Positions 7,274-15,773 of a stretch of DNA of 27,741 nucleotides are shown piece after piece. A program made the translations under genes and the position numbers. The notes beneath the pieces are model-generated. The model was given only the letters and a program-made list of their open reading frames with translations, was not told where the DNA came from and did not search any database. Source of the stretch: Xanthobacteraceae bacterium (lineage in GTDB: Bacteria; Pseudomonadota; Alphaproteobacteria; Rhizobiales; Xanthobacteraceae); the NCBI GenBank assembly GCA_019746355.1, contig JAIESC010000034.1, positions 1 through 27,741 of the forward strand. The letters are read 5' to 3'. Positions within the stretch are counted from its first letter, which is position 1, and each line of letters starts with the position of its first letter.

Positions 7274-7426
7274 TGGACCGCTCAGCCTGTAAGCGCGCCG
7301 GCGGCGGATGTCTGGCTAAAAACGGGCGGCGCGATAAGCAATTTGCAGTTAAACGGCGCAATGCAGAAAAAATAATCCTGCAATAACAATCATATTCCAG
7401 AAAAGCCGAGGCGGGAGGGAAGGCGC

Positions 7427-9259
7427 TCAGGAGCCGCCCGGCAGACCCGCGGCGGCCAGTCCCTTGGCCAGACGGTCGACAACGGCGCGGTCCGGGATGA
7501 TTCGGGACAGCTCCTGCCGGGGATTCCTGAGCCAACCGGGGTCGACGGCGCGCAGCCGGTCGGCGGCCTGCCTGGCGTCGTCCGGCCTGCCCGCTTCATG
7601 CGCGGCGAGAAGCTGGGCGATCAGGCCCAAAGGGGTGTTGTTGTTGGAAATGTTGCTCGCGTAGCGGATCGCCTCGGCGCCATTGCCGGTCATGGTGCTG
7701 CCGATGAACAGATAGACGTAGTGCCAGGACGGGCGGACCGCGCCGCCGGCTCCCGCCTCGCGCAGCATGGCCAAGCCCTGCTCGATCTGGCCCGCCATGA
7801 TCAGCCGGCCGCCGTACTCGCCAAGCGCCAGCATGTCGTACTTGTTGAGCGAGACCATCTTGCGGCCGGCTTCGAGGGCCGCCGCCGTATCGCGCCGGTT
7901 CGCCTGCACGATCATCAGCGCGAGATAACCACGCGCGCTTTCCGGATTGAGCAGAATGCCTTGCCGCGCCGCGCGCAAGGCGCGCTCGAGCGGCGGATCC
8001 TCGGGCCGAAGATCGTACGCAAGCTGGAATTCACGGTTGTAGAGCATGGCCAGGAACGTAAAGCCCAGCGCGAAGCTCGGATCGTGCGCCGTGAGGTTCT
8101 CAAGGCAGGCGCGGGCCGCGTTGTGCAACGGCCGGTCGGATTTCTGCATCGATTCCGCGGCCTCCAGCACGCAACGATAGCGGGGGTCGCCCACATTCGA
8201 TGCAAGCTGATGGGCGCGGTCGCGCGAGCGGATCACGCCGTAGGACTGCAGCAGCGAATTGGTGAGGGCGATGACGACGGAATCCTCGGTCAGTCCCGTG
8301 CCGCCCGGGGGATGGATCTGCTCGAAGGTGCGCGACCACACCACCTTTCCTTCGGCGACGCTTGCAAGCGTGAACCAGGCGTTGGCGGCGTCGCCGGCAT
8401 ACTCCAGCGAGCCGGACAGAACGTAGTCGCTGCGCGGGGTGAGTCGCGCGGGCGTCTCCGCCGCCGCGCCCGCGGACGGCAGTCCAGATGCAACGTTGAT
8501 TGTGTCGAAGCGCGCGAAGGCATCGCCGATCTTGGCGCGCAGCCGCTCGGCCGCGACCGGGGGCGACGGCGATGGGGTGCCGATCACACGAATCCGCTCG
8601 ATCAGCACGACCGGCATGCCATTGCCCGGCGACAGCGCGGCGCTGCGGCGCGCGTCGCCGTCTCCTGCAGCGGCGATGGCCGCGTTGGTGTCGGTATGCC
8701 GGCCAAGATGGAGCCCGCTGACAAGCGCCGCCGCGACGACAGCCGCAACGGCGGCGAGCACGGCCAGCATCGGCGGCTCAATCAGACGTTTTGGCCAGGA
8801 CTTCCGCCAGGACTTCGGCCAGGCCTTCGGCCAGGCCTTCGCCCCGGACTCGGCTTCACCGATCAGCGGCGCGGCGGGCTCGGCAAACTCGCGGTGGCGG
8901 AACGTCGGCACGTAGCAGCCGCGCGGCAGGTCGATAATGATCGTATCGTCCTGGCCGGGCCCCGCGTAGTAGCGCTCGATCGCGCGGCGCAACCGCGTTG
9001 CCTCGACACGGACGATCGGATCGACCTGCGGATCGAAGCTGGTATCGCGGCGCAGCACCTCGACGCCGATGGTGTAGGCCTTGATGCGGTCGCCCTTGCC
9101 GTGCAGCACCGCCTCGGTCACGAAACGCAGGAACGCGCCGAGCTGCGGCGAGCGGCTGAACACATCGCTCAACAGCATGTGATCCAACGCGGCCCTGATC
9201 TCGTCAGGCGAAGGCGCAGATTCGGACCCGCTGTCGATGGCCTCGGCCATGGCGTTCAT
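7427..9259 (-). CDS. Single-pass membrane protein with N-terminal regulator-like domain and TPR-like periplasmic domain
   Basis: The protein is about 610 aa from the ATG at 9259 (a TTG at 9340 would add 27 residues, and an ATG lies at 9250; none has a good ribosome site). Residues about 15-125 form a cytosolic domain including SRSPQLGAFLRFVTEAVL, VEVLRRDTSFDPQVDPIVRVEATRLRRAIERYY and LPRGCYVPTF. From memory this module fronts adenylate-cyclase-like and TPR/TolB-like membrane proteins. It is followed by a Trp-rich basic linker (about 142-157), one transmembrane helix (about 165-187), then a large periplasmic part with a TolB-amino-like region (DYVLSGSLEYAG, VWSRTFE) and helical repeats resembling TPRs. 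The layout is like CadC/ToxR sensors, but DNA binding is not proven. No gene follows closely. Confidence 0.75.
   Translation of the reverse strand: MNAMAEAIDSGSESAPSPDEIRAALDHMLLSDVFSRSPQLGAFLRFVTEAVLHGKGDRIKAYTIGVEVLRRDTSFDPQVDPIVRVEATRLRRAIERYYAGPGQDDTIIIDLPRGCYVPTFRHREFAEPAAPLIGEAESGAKAWPKAWPKSWRKSWPKRLIEPPMLAVLAAVAAVVAAALVSGLHLGRHTDTNAAIAAAGDGDARRSAALSPGNGMPVVLIERIRVIGTPSPSPPVAAERLRAKIGDAFARFDTINVASGLPSAGAAAETPARLTPRSDYVLSGSLEYAGDAANAWFTLASVAEGKVVWSRTFEQIHPPGGTGLTEDSVVIALTNSLLQSYGVIRSRDRAHQLASNVGDPRYRCVLEAAESMQKSDRPLHNAARACLENLTAHDPSFALGFTFLAMLYNREFQLAYDLRPEDPPLERALRAARQGILLNPESARGYLALMIVQANRRDTAAALEAGRKMVSLNKYDMLALGEYGGRLIMAGQIEQGLAMLREAGAGGAVRPSWHYVYLFIGSTMTGNGAEAIRYASNISNNNTPLGLIAQLLAAHEAGRPDDARQAADRLRAVDPGWLRNPRQELSRIIPDRAVVDRLAKGLAAAGLPGGS
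8793..8840 (-). repeat. Four 12-bp tandem repeats encoding a Trp-rich linker
   Basis: Four near-identical 12-mers (ggccaggacttc, cgccaggacttc, then ggccaggccttc twice) lie end to end within the membrane-protein gene. On the coding strand they give the tetrapeptide series KAWP-KAWP-KSWR-KSWP just before the transmembrane helix. The unit is a multiple of three, so copy-number change would keep the frame. Confidence 0.9.
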
Positions 9260-9430
9260 GCCGGATTTCGCTCGGTCACTGATTCGAAGGTGAGCCCAAC
9301 ACCCGCGGACGGCTGGTCCGTCGTCGCTTGATCCATTCAACTGGGAAGGATGCTGGCGGCGCTCAGGTAATCCCTGATTGCGCGGTCAGCAAGTGGCCTT
9401 ACGACTTTGGTCGAAGCTATGGGCGGCTGG

Positions 9431-9498
9431 TGTCCCGGACCCGAAGTTCGCACGGTTGCTCGGCAGCCGCGTTTTGCGAACTTCGTCCAAAAGGGACA
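9431..9498. repeat. Palindromic repeat, family B, copy 1
   Basis: This is an inverted repeat with outer arms TGTCCC (9431-9436) and GGGACA (9493-9498) and inner perfect arms CGAAGTTCGCA (9442-9452) and TGCGAACTTCG (9475-9485). The left half, including GGACCCGAAGTTCGCACGG, recurs almost unchanged at 10278-10296, where a second complete hairpin forms. Such elements lie between genes and are probably mobile or recombinogenic REP-type sequences. Confidence 0.8.
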
Positions 9499-9594
9499 CT
9501 GGAATCATAGACTTGTCCGCCGCGACGCCGAGTGGCGCACCAGCGCCACGAGAGCCGGCGCGGTCCCTGGATAAAGTACTCGCGCTGGCCGCTC

Positions 9595-9634
9595 GCCATA
9601 GCGGGTCGAAGACGCGCCTAAGCGCGCTGATGGC
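9595..9634. repeat. Single diverged core of the REP-like family seen at 1908-2078
   Basis: The sequence from GCCAT (9595) to ATGGC (9634) contains GCGGGTCGAAGACGCGCCTAA, differing by only two bases from the two cores at 1929-1950 and 2028-2049. Its ends are inverted. It is a solitary unit, unlike the paired element near 2 kb. Confidence 0.75.
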
Positions 9635-9658
9635 TCGCCAGCGCGGGTGTGTCACTTT

Positions 9659-9710
9659 GGTTCGGAAGTCGCTTCGGAGCCGGCCGAGAATTCGGACGTA
9701 CTTCCGAACC
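9659..9710. repeat. Inverted repeat downstream of the first DoxX gene
   Basis: GGTTCGGAAGT (9659-9669) and ACTTCCGAACC (9700-9710) are perfect 11-bp inverted arms around a 30-base centre with a further partial repeat (cttcggag, attcgg). It lies about 60 bp past the stop of the minus-strand DoxX gene, so it could cap that transcript, but no T tract follows. Together with the two elements just upstream, it fills the 511-bp gap from 9260 to 9770, in which I see no gene. Confidence 0.65.
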
Positions 9711-9770
9711 GCGACACTCGCGCGATTGTGACAATCGCACCCGCTGCAAAACGCCCATGACTGAAACGGC

Positions 9771-10226
9771 TTAGAGCTCCTTGCCGAGCCAGCGGTCCAG
9801 CGAATAAGGCCCGCCGCCGCGCAGCGCGATGGCGAACGAGACCGCGCCCCACAGCAGCACGTACTCGTAGCCGCGGTTGAGCCAGGCGAAGCCGTTGTTC
9901 CAATAGAGACAGGTGATGATCGCCATCTCGATGGCGGCCGCCGCGGCCCAGAAGCGCGTGAACAAGCCCAGGATCAGCGCAATGCCGCCGACGAATTCGA
10001 TGGCAAGCGCGCCCCAGACCCAGAGGATCGCGGGCTCAAACCCCATATCCGAGAAGCCCTTGAGGTAGGCGGACGGTCCGCGCGTCACCTTGCCCCAGCC
10101 GTGGATCAGCAAATTCCAGCCGCAGGCAATGCGGACCACCGGCCAGGCGAGCGGAATGGCGACATTGTCATAGAACGAGCGCAGCGACGGCAGCAGCAGT
10201 TTTGGTTCGGCCTGTGTATCGGCCAT
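9771..10226 (-). CDS. DoxX family membrane protein
   Basis: This is a 151-aa integral membrane protein with four hydrophobic helices. The DoxX signature is seen as RIACGWNLLIHGWGKV near the N-terminus, then ALAIEFVGGIALILGLFTRFWAAA and a C-terminal GAVSFAIALRGGGPYSLD. DoxX/DoxD-like proteins are linked to respiratory or thiosulfate:quinone functions in archaea and to redox homeostasis in bacteria, but the role of this subfamily is unclear. I chose the ATG at 10226 because GAGGA lies 7 nt upstream; the ATG at 10265 in the same frame lacks a ribosome site and would start in the repeat region. A second DoxX gene lies 132 bp upstream on the same strand. Confidence 0.85.
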   Translation of the reverse strand: MADTQAEPKLLLPSLRSFYDNVAIPLAWPVVRIACGWNLLIHGWGKVTRGPSAYLKGFSDMGFEPAILWVWGALAIEFVGGIALILGLFTRFWAAAAAIEMAIITCLYWNNGFAWLNRGYEYVLLWGAVSFAIALRGGGPYSLDRWLGKEL

Positions 10227-10280
10227 GACGTCCTCACCGGGTTGAATTTTTTTGGTGCTCCGCATGCCCGGGGCCCCGGA

Positions 10281-10328
10281 CCCGAAGTTCGCACGGCTGC
10301 TCGGCGGTCACGTTCCGCGAACTTCGGG
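10281..10328. repeat. Palindromic repeat, family B, copy 2, between the two DoxX genes
   Basis: Perfect 12-bp arms CCCGAAGTTCGC (10281-10292) and GCGAACTTCGGG (10317-10328) surround a 24-base loop beginning ACGGCTGCTCGGC, the same loop start as copy 1 at 9431-9498. The hairpin separates two otherwise same-strand DoxX genes, so it could stop or process a joint transcript. Confidence 0.8.
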
Positions 10329-10358
10329 AGCCAAAGGTGCAGGGACATCGTCGGCTTG

Positions 10359-10820
10359 CTAGCGCCGCGCCAGCACACGGTCGAGCGCGTAGCGGCCCGC
10401 GCCGGTGATGAACAGGAACAGAAGGCCGCCCTTCATCGCCATGTTCTTCCAGAAATGGCTGCTCTGGTTGGCCTGCTGCGCCTCCGGATAAGTCCAGTAG
10501 CGGTGCGAGCTGAAGGTCGCGATGATGACGAACAACAGCATCACCAGCGACGCATAGCGCGTGGCAAGCCCAAGCAGGAGACAAACGCCGCCGATGAATT
10601 CGACCGGCGGCGCGAGATAGCCCAGAAATTCCGGCAGGTCGCGGCGCGGCATGGTCTTCACGAAGCCCGGAATGTCCATCAGCTTGCGCCAGCCGCTGGA
10701 GATGAAAATCCAGCCCATCAGAACGCGGCCGGCCAGCAGCAGAAAGTCCTGCCATTGCGCCGCGATCCGGTCGGTGTGGCCGAGATAGCTCGGCGAATTC
10801 TGCGTGTCTTGCAGTGACAT
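10359..10820 (-). CDS. DoxX family membrane protein
   Basis: This 153-aa protein has the DoxX pattern: LLAGRVLMGWIFISSGWRKLM (helix 1), PPVEFIGGVCLLLGLATRYASLVMLLFVIIAT (helices 2-3) and a final helix MKGGLLFLFITGAGRYALDR. It is a paralogue of the neighbouring DoxX protein but has a longer loop (about 108-128, with HRYWTYPEAQQ). It has a very strong ribosome site, GGGGAGG, 5 nt before the ATG at 10820. The gene lies 82 bp downstream of the prpE stop on the same strand, so prpE and the two DoxX genes may be co-transcribed. The function is not established. Confidence 0.87.
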   Translation of the reverse strand: MSLQDTQNSPSYLGHTDRIAAQWQDFLLLAGRVLMGWIFISSGWRKLMDIPGFVKTMPRRDLPEFLGYLAPPVEFIGGVCLLLGLATRYASLVMLLFVIIATFSSHRYWTYPEAQQANQSSHFWKNMAMKGGLLFLFITGAGRYALDRVLARR

Positions 10821-10902
10821 GAGATCCTCCCCGGTTGAACTTGTTACGGCACGATGGCGACAGGCTCGGCGCCCGCGTCTTCGGCCGCTTGCGATTGACT
10901 GT

Positions 10903-12825
10903 CTAGGTTCCGACGCCCTTCGCCTTCATCGCGCTGCCGATTTCGTCGAGGATCCCCGGATCGTCGATCGTGGCCGGCATCGTCCACGGCTCCTGGTCGG
11001 CCATCTTCTTGATGGTGCCGCGCAGGATCTTGCCGGAGCGCGTCTTCGGCAGGCGGTTGACGATGATGGCGAGGCGGAACGAGGCCACCGGGCCGATCTT
11101 GTCGCGCACCAGCGCGACGCATTCGCCCTCGATCTCGGCAGGCGGACGGTTGACGCCGGCCTTCAGCACGATGAAGCCGCACGGCACCTCGCCTTTCAAC
11201 TCGTCCTTGATGCCGAGCACGGCGCATTCGGCGACGTCCTTGTGGCCGGCCAGCACCTCCTCCATGCCGCCGGTCGAAAGCCGGTGGCCCGCGACGTTGA
11301 TGATGTCGTCGGTGCGGCCCATCACGTAGACGTAGCCATCGTCGTCGATGTAACCCGCATCCGCGGTCTTGTAGTAGCCGGGAAACTCGGCGAGATAGCT
11401 CTCCTTCATGCGCTCGTCGCTCTGCCACAGCGTCGGCAGCGACGACGGCGGCAGCGGCAGCTTGACGACGATCGAGCCCATGGTGCCGCGCGGCACCTCC
11501 TTGCAGGCTTCATCGACCACGCGGATGTCGTAGCCCGGCATCGCCACGGTGGGTGAGCCGCGCTTCACCGGAAGCTGACCCAGGCCCACCGGATTGCCGG
11601 CAATGCACCAGCCGGTCTCGGTCTGCCACCAATGATCGATCACCGGCTTATGCAACAGGTTCTCGGCCCAGATGATGGTGTCGGGGTCGGCGCGCTCGCC
11701 GGCGAGGAACAGCGTGCGGAATTTCGCGAAGTCGTATTGGGCGAACAGCTTGCCTTGCGGGTCTTCCTTCTTGATGGCGCGGAACGCGGTCGGCGCGGTG
11801 AACATCGCGACCGCGCCGTGCTCGGCGATGACGCGCCAGAATGCACCGGCGTCCGGCGTCCCGACCGGCTTGCCTTCGTAGAGGATGGTCGTCGCGCCGT
11901 GCAAAAGCGGCGCATAGACGATGTAGCTGTGGCCGACCACCCAGCCGATATCGGAAGCAGCCCACCACACCTCGCCGGGCTCGACGCCGTAGAGGTTCTT
12001 CATCGACCATTTCAACGCGACCATATGGCCGCCGTTGTCGCGCACCACGCCCTTGGGGATGCCGGTCGTGCCCGAGGTGTAGAGGATGTAGAGCGGATCG
12101 GTCGCCTTCATCGCCACGGGCTCGAGCACGTTGTGCGCCCAGACCAGGGCATGGTCCCAGGTGTCCTGCCAGTCGTGATCGCGGCCGGGGGTCAGCTCGG
12201 CCTTGGCCTGCGGCCGCTGCAGGATCATGCAGGCGGCAGGCTTGTGCCTGGCAAGCCTGATCGCCTCGTCGAGCAACGGCTTATAGGGAATGACGCGCGC
12301 GACCTCGATGCCGCAGCTTGCCGAAAGGATGACCTTGGGCGTGCAGTCGTCGATACGGGTGGCCAGTTCCTTCGGCGCAAACCCGCCGAACACCACGGAA
12401 TGAATCGCGCCAAGCCGGGCGCAGGCGAGCATCGCGACCAGCGCCTCCGGCACCATCGGCATATAGATGATGACGCGGTCGCCCTTCTCGACACCGAAGT
12501 TGTGCTTGAGGATGCCGGCCAGGAGCTCGGTTTTGGTCTGCAGCGCCGCGTAAGTGATGGTCTGCTTGGTGTCGGTGACGGGCGAGTCGTAGATGATTGC
12601 CGCCTGCTCGCCGCGACCGGCTTCGACGTGGCGGTCGACCGCGTTGTAGCAGGTGTTGCAGACGCCGTCGGGGAACCAGTGGCCGTAGACGCCGGCGCCC
12701 GGATCGAACACCGTCTTCGGCTTCACGATCCAGTCGATCTCGGCCGCGGCGCCGCCCCAAAAGCCCTGCGGGTCGCGCCGCCAGCGCGCATAGACGTCGT
12801 GATAACGGCTGGTTTTCGCATCCAT
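10903..12825 (-). CDS. prpE: Propionyl-CoA synthetase (acetyl-CoA synthetase family)
   Basis: This 640-aa enzyme activates propionate (and probably acetate or other short acids) with ATP and CoA via an acyl-adenylate. It has the ACS N-terminal domain RWRRDPQGFWGGAA (about 14-27), with IDWIVKPKTVFDPGAG and the WFPDGVCNTCYNAVDRH segment typical of PrpE-like proteins. The P-loop is YTSGTTGIPKGVV, followed by WWQTETGW, and the C-terminal domain has YKTADAGYIDDDGYVYVMGRTDDIINVAGHRLST split over the hinge. The catalytic lysine K599 lies in KTRSGKILR, the residue regulated by acetylation in this family. The ATG at 12825 is preceded by GGGAG about 7 nt away. It is divergent from the first TauE/SafE gene. 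Confidence 0.9.
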   Translation of the reverse strand: MDAKTSRYHDVYARWRRDPQGFWGGAAAEIDWIVKPKTVFDPGAGVYGHWFPDGVCNTCYNAVDRHVEAGRGEQAAIIYDSPVTDTKQTITYAALQTKTELLAGILKHNFGVEKGDRVIIYMPMVPEALVAMLACARLGAIHSVVFGGFAPKELATRIDDCTPKVILSASCGIEVARVIPYKPLLDEAIRLARHKPAACMILQRPQAKAELTPGRDHDWQDTWDHALVWAHNVLEPVAMKATDPLYILYTSGTTGIPKGVVRDNGGHMVALKWSMKNLYGVEPGEVWWAASDIGWVVGHSYIVYAPLLHGATTILYEGKPVGTPDAGAFWRVIAEHGAVAMFTAPTAFRAIKKEDPQGKLFAQYDFAKFRTLFLAGERADPDTIIWAENLLHKPVIDHWWQTETGWCIAGNPVGLGQLPVKRGSPTVAMPGYDIRVVDEACKEVPRGTMGSIVVKLPLPPSSLPTLWQSDERMKESYLAEFPGYYKTADAGYIDDDGYVYVMGRTDDIINVAGHRLSTGGMEEVLAGHKDVAECAVLGIKDELKGEVPCGFIVLKAGVNRPPAEIEGECVALVRDKIGPVASFRLAIIVNRLPKTRSGKILRGTIKKMADQEPWTMPATIDDPGILDEIGSAMKAKGVGT

Positions 12826-12941
12826 GGCGTTTCTCCCGCCGCAATTGTCGCCCGGCGCATGCGTTTTGCAAGCCTATGGCACAAGCCGCGGCATTGCGCT
12901 CTATATGCGTCTCGTCCGTTCCCTCGTTCCGCCGGGCTGCC

Positions 12942-13706
12942 TTGGATCTTCTGACAAATCCCGCCTTCATGGCGGCTGCCATCATCGGCGTGTGCCTGCT
13001 CGGCGTGTCCAAGGGCGGCTTCCTCGGCCTGGGCGTCATGGCGCTGCCGCTGATGTCGCTGTTCGTGCCGCCGCTGCAGGCCGCGGCCATCATCCTGCCC
13101 ACGGTGATCGCGCAGGACACCCTCACGCTCTGGGCCTACCGGCACCAGCGCAGCGCCTGGAACCTGAAGGTGATGCTGCCGTCGATGGTCGCCGGCATGG
13201 TTCTCGCCTGGCTGCTCGCGGCCTCGCTCACCGCGGTCCATATCCGGCTGCTGCTCGGCGCGCTCGCATCGCTGTTCGTGCTGCGCCACTGGCTGGGCTC
13301 GCGTTTCGAGCGCCACATGCCGAAGCCCAGCGTCGCGACCGGAGTCATCTTCGGCATGACCGGCGGCGCGACGACCATGCTCGCCAATGCGGGCGGACCG
13401 GCGTGGCAGATTCACCTGTTGCCGCAGCGGCTCGACAAGCTGACCTTTATGGGTACGGTCAGCATCATGTTCGCGACGAGCAACCTGGTGAAGATTCCGG
13501 GCTTCGCGACGCTCGGATACATCACCGCCGAGAACATGCTGGTGGGCGCCGTGTTGCTGCCGGTCGCGCTGCTGTCGAACTTCGCGGGCATCTGGCTGGT
13601 CCGGCGCGTCTCGACCGAGATGTTCTACCGGATCGCCTATTTGCTGATGTTCGTGATCGCGGTCGAACTGATGCGAAGCGCCATCGTGGACCTGTGGTTT
13701 TCCTGA
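12942..13706 (+). CDS. TauE/SafE family permease, copy 1
   Basis: This integral membrane protein of about 254 aa has seven to eight hydrophobic helices. The TauE/SafE hallmark near the start is GVSKGGFLGLGVMALPLMS, repeated in spirit at GMTGGATTMLANAGGPAWQIHLL. The family exports organosulfur or sulfur oxyanions (sulfite, sulfoacetate), but many members are unassigned. The start is uncertain. TTG at 12942 gives LDLLTNPAFMAAAI directly before helix 1, matching the layout of copy 2 (MTIITDPLFYLVAI). An ATG at 12969 would cut into helix 1, and an ATG at 12877 would add a Ser/Arg-rich tail. It is followed by copy 2 after 105 bp. Confidence 0.88.
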   Translation: MDLLTNPAFMAAAIIGVCLLGVSKGGFLGLGVMALPLMSLFVPPLQAAAIILPTVIAQDTLTLWAYRHQRSAWNLKVMLPSMVAGMVLAWLLAASLTAVHIRLLLGALASLFVLRHWLGSRFERHMPKPSVATGVIFGMTGGATTMLANAGGPAWQIHLLPQRLDKLTFMGTVSIMFATSNLVKIPGFATLGYITAENMLVGAVLLPVALLSNFAGIWLVRRVSTEMFYRIAYLLMFVIAVELMRSAIVDLWFS

Positions 13707-13811
13707 TCGCGCGCCAGCCGGCCGGGTGCGCAGCATGACGCCATGCGGGAAAACGGGTGGCTTTTGCGGACGGCTCCGCTTTAAGTCGGCCGCCGGCATA
13801 CGCCAAAGCCC

Positions 13812-14573
13812 ATGACCATCATCACCGATCCGCTGTTCTACCTCGTCGCCATCCCGGCGGTGGTGTGCCTCGGCCTCTCCAAGGGCGGCTTCACCGGCAT
13901 CGGCATGATCGCCACGCCATTGCTGGCGCTGATCATGCCGCCGCTGGAAGCAGCAGCCCTGCTGTTGCCGATCCTGCTGGTGCAGGACGCGTTCTCCGTA
14001 TGGGTCTATCGGCGCACCTGGGACCCGTGGATCCTCAAGGTCATGCTGCCCGGCTGCGTGATCGGCGTGGGCGCGGCCTGGCTGCTGGCGGCCTATGTTT
14101 CGGAGGCGGCGATCCGGCTGCTGGTCGGCCTGATCGCGCTCGGGCTGGTCGGCTATCTCGCGCTGCGCCACCTGCTGCCAAAAGTGTCCGGGCGCCCCCG
14201 CGCGCCACACGGCACGTTCTGGGGCGCCATGTCGGGCTTCACCACCACGCTGATCCAGATCGGCGCGCCGCCCTATTTCGTGTTCGTGCTGCCGCAGCGG
14301 CTCGAAAAGCTGGCGTTCGCCGGCACCACGGTGATGTTCTTCGCCGCCGCCAACGTGATGAAGATCGTGCCCTATTTCGCGCTCGGCCAGTTCTCGACCG
14401 CGGGGCTTGCGACCTCGGCGCTGCTGTTTCCGCTCGCCATCGCCAGCAACTATCTCGGCGTCTGGCTGGTGCGGGTGACGCCGGAAAGCCTGTTCTACCG
14501 GGCGACCGAGGTGATCGTGTTCCTGCTCGGCTGCGAGCTGACCCGGCAGGGCATCGTGGGTCTGCTCAAGTAG
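13812..14573 (+). CDS. TauE/SafE family permease, copy 2
   Basis: This is a 253-aa paralogue of the preceding permease. It has the same architecture, with GLSKGGFTGIGMIATPLLA near the N-terminus, FWGAMSGFTTTLIQIGAPPYFVFVLPQRLEKLAF in the middle (split for length) and a closing VIVFLLGCELTRQGI helix. Shared signatures such as the LPQRL(D/E)KL loop and the SN(F/Y)xGxWLVR motif show tandem duplication. Both are same-strand with 105 bp between. The substrate cannot be assigned; no sulfonate-degradation gene lies nearby. The ATG at 13812 has only a weak ribosome site. Confidence 0.9.
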   Translation: MTIITDPLFYLVAIPAVVCLGLSKGGFTGIGMIATPLLALIMPPLEAAALLLPILLVQDAFSVWVYRRTWDPWILKVMLPGCVIGVGAAWLLAAYVSEAAIRLLVGLIALGLVGYLALRHLLPKVSGRPRAPHGTFWGAMSGFTTTLIQIGAPPYFVFVLPQRLEKLAFAGTTVMFFAAANVMKIVPYFALGQFSTAGLATSALLFPLAIASNYLGVWLVRVTPESLFYRATEVIVFLLGCELTRQGIVGLLK

Positions 14574-14610
14574 TCATGCAAGCTTCAATCCGGCGGCCTA
14601 TGCTCGCCGC

Positions 14611-15654
14611 ATGGCGAGGACGCGAACAACCATTTTGACCGCATGCGCTGCGTGGCTCTCCGCCGTCGCACCAGGCCTCGCGTTCGATCTTCAAGGCCAC
14701 CGCGGCGCGCGCGGCCTGATGCCAGAGAATACGCTTGCCGGCTTTGCCGCGGCGCTGTCGATCGGCGTGACCACGCTCGAGCTCGACCTTGCAATGACCA
14801 GGGACGGCGTGATCGTGGTCAGCCATGACAGCCAGCTCAATCCGGATCACACCCGCGGCCCGGACGGCCATTTTCTCAAGTCGAAAGGTCCGGCCATTCG
14901 CTCCCTGACGCTCGCCGAACTCAGGCGTTACGACGTCGGACGCCTGAAGCCCGGGACGAGCTATGCTGCAAGCCTGCCGGAGCAGCGCCCGATCGACGGT
15001 GCAACGATCCCCACGCTCGCCGAGGCGTTCGATCTGGTGCGAGGCATCAAGGCCGATCACATCCGCTTCAACATCGAAACCAAGATCACCCCGGAGTCAG
15101 GCGCCGAGGTCGCCGACCCGGAAACGTTCGCAGCCGCCGTCGTTCGCGAGGTGCGCGAGGCCGGCCTACAGGCCCGCGTTTCCGTCCAGTCGTTCGACTG
15201 GCGGACGCTCGCTGCCGTCGGCCGTCTGGCCCCGGAGATCGCCCGCTCCTGCATCACCGTTGAACGGCAATGGCGCGACAACCTGCAACGCGGCGGACGC
15301 GGCGCATCGCCCTGGACCGCGGGCCTCGACATCGACGACTTCGAAAGCTCCGCGCCGCAGCTGGTGAAGGCCGCGGGCTGCGCGATCTGGTCGCCGATGT
15401 TCCAGGACCTTTCGCCCACCGAACTCGCCGAGGCGAAGTCGCTCGGACTCAAGATCGTGCCCTGGACCGTAAACGAGCGGCCGCAGATGGAGCGGCTGAT
15501 CCGGGCCGGCGTCGACGGCATCATCAGCGACTACCCGGACCGGCTGCGTGCGGCGATGCAGGCGGCCGGCCTGCCGCTGCCGCCGCAGGTCCCGGCCGGC
15601 GATGCGGGCCGGCCGGAAACCTCGGGCCAGACGCCGCGGCAGCGATCACGCTGA
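14611..15654 (+). CDS. Periplasmic glycerophosphodiester phosphodiesterase
   Basis: This 347-aa protein hydrolyses glycerophosphodiesters to sn-glycerol-3-phosphate and an alcohol. A signal peptide (about 1-24, ending PGLAF) leads into the GDPD barrel. Key residues are H30-R31 and E39-N40 in QGHRGARGLMPENT, E57 and D59 in TTLELDLAMTRDG, H72 in VVSHD, E156 (approximately) in NIETKI, and the closing GVDGIISDYPDRL. All metal and catalytic positions look intact. A Pro/Arg-rich tail of about 30 residues follows. It starts 37 bp after the second TauE/SafE stop and may be co-transcribed. The ribosome site of the ATG at 14611 is weak. Confidence 0.9.
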   Translation: MARTRTTILTACAAWLSAVAPGLAFDLQGHRGARGLMPENTLAGFAAALSIGVTTLELDLAMTRDGVIVVSHDSQLNPDHTRGPDGHFLKSKGPAIRSLTLAELRRYDVGRLKPGTSYAASLPEQRPIDGATIPTLAEAFDLVRGIKADHIRFNIETKITPESGAEVADPETFAAAVVREVREAGLQARVSVQSFDWRTLAAVGRLAPEIARSCITVERQWRDNLQRGGRGASPWTAGLDIDDFESSAPQLVKAAGCAIWSPMFQDLSPTELAEAKSLGLKIVPWTVNERPQMERLIRAGVDGIISDYPDRLRAAMQAAGLPLPPQVPAGDAGRPETSGQTPRQRSR

Positions 15655-15773
15655 CGCTCCGGGCGGGTTGCACCCGAAGCCCTGATTTTGCGTGCGATTT
15701 CAACGCTTTGAACCCTGTTCCGCGCGGTTCGACGAATCCGAAGACTCGAAGTTTCCGCCATGCGGGTACCACC

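Noticed and set aside
8793..8840. CRISPR-like regular repeats
   Set aside because: 12-bp units without spacers inside a coding frame; a minisatellite, not an array.
7598..9331. Long plus-strand open frame (577 codons)
   Set aside because: Antisense shadow of the membrane sensor-like gene; composition rich in Arg/Gly/Ala/His and no recognisable motif.
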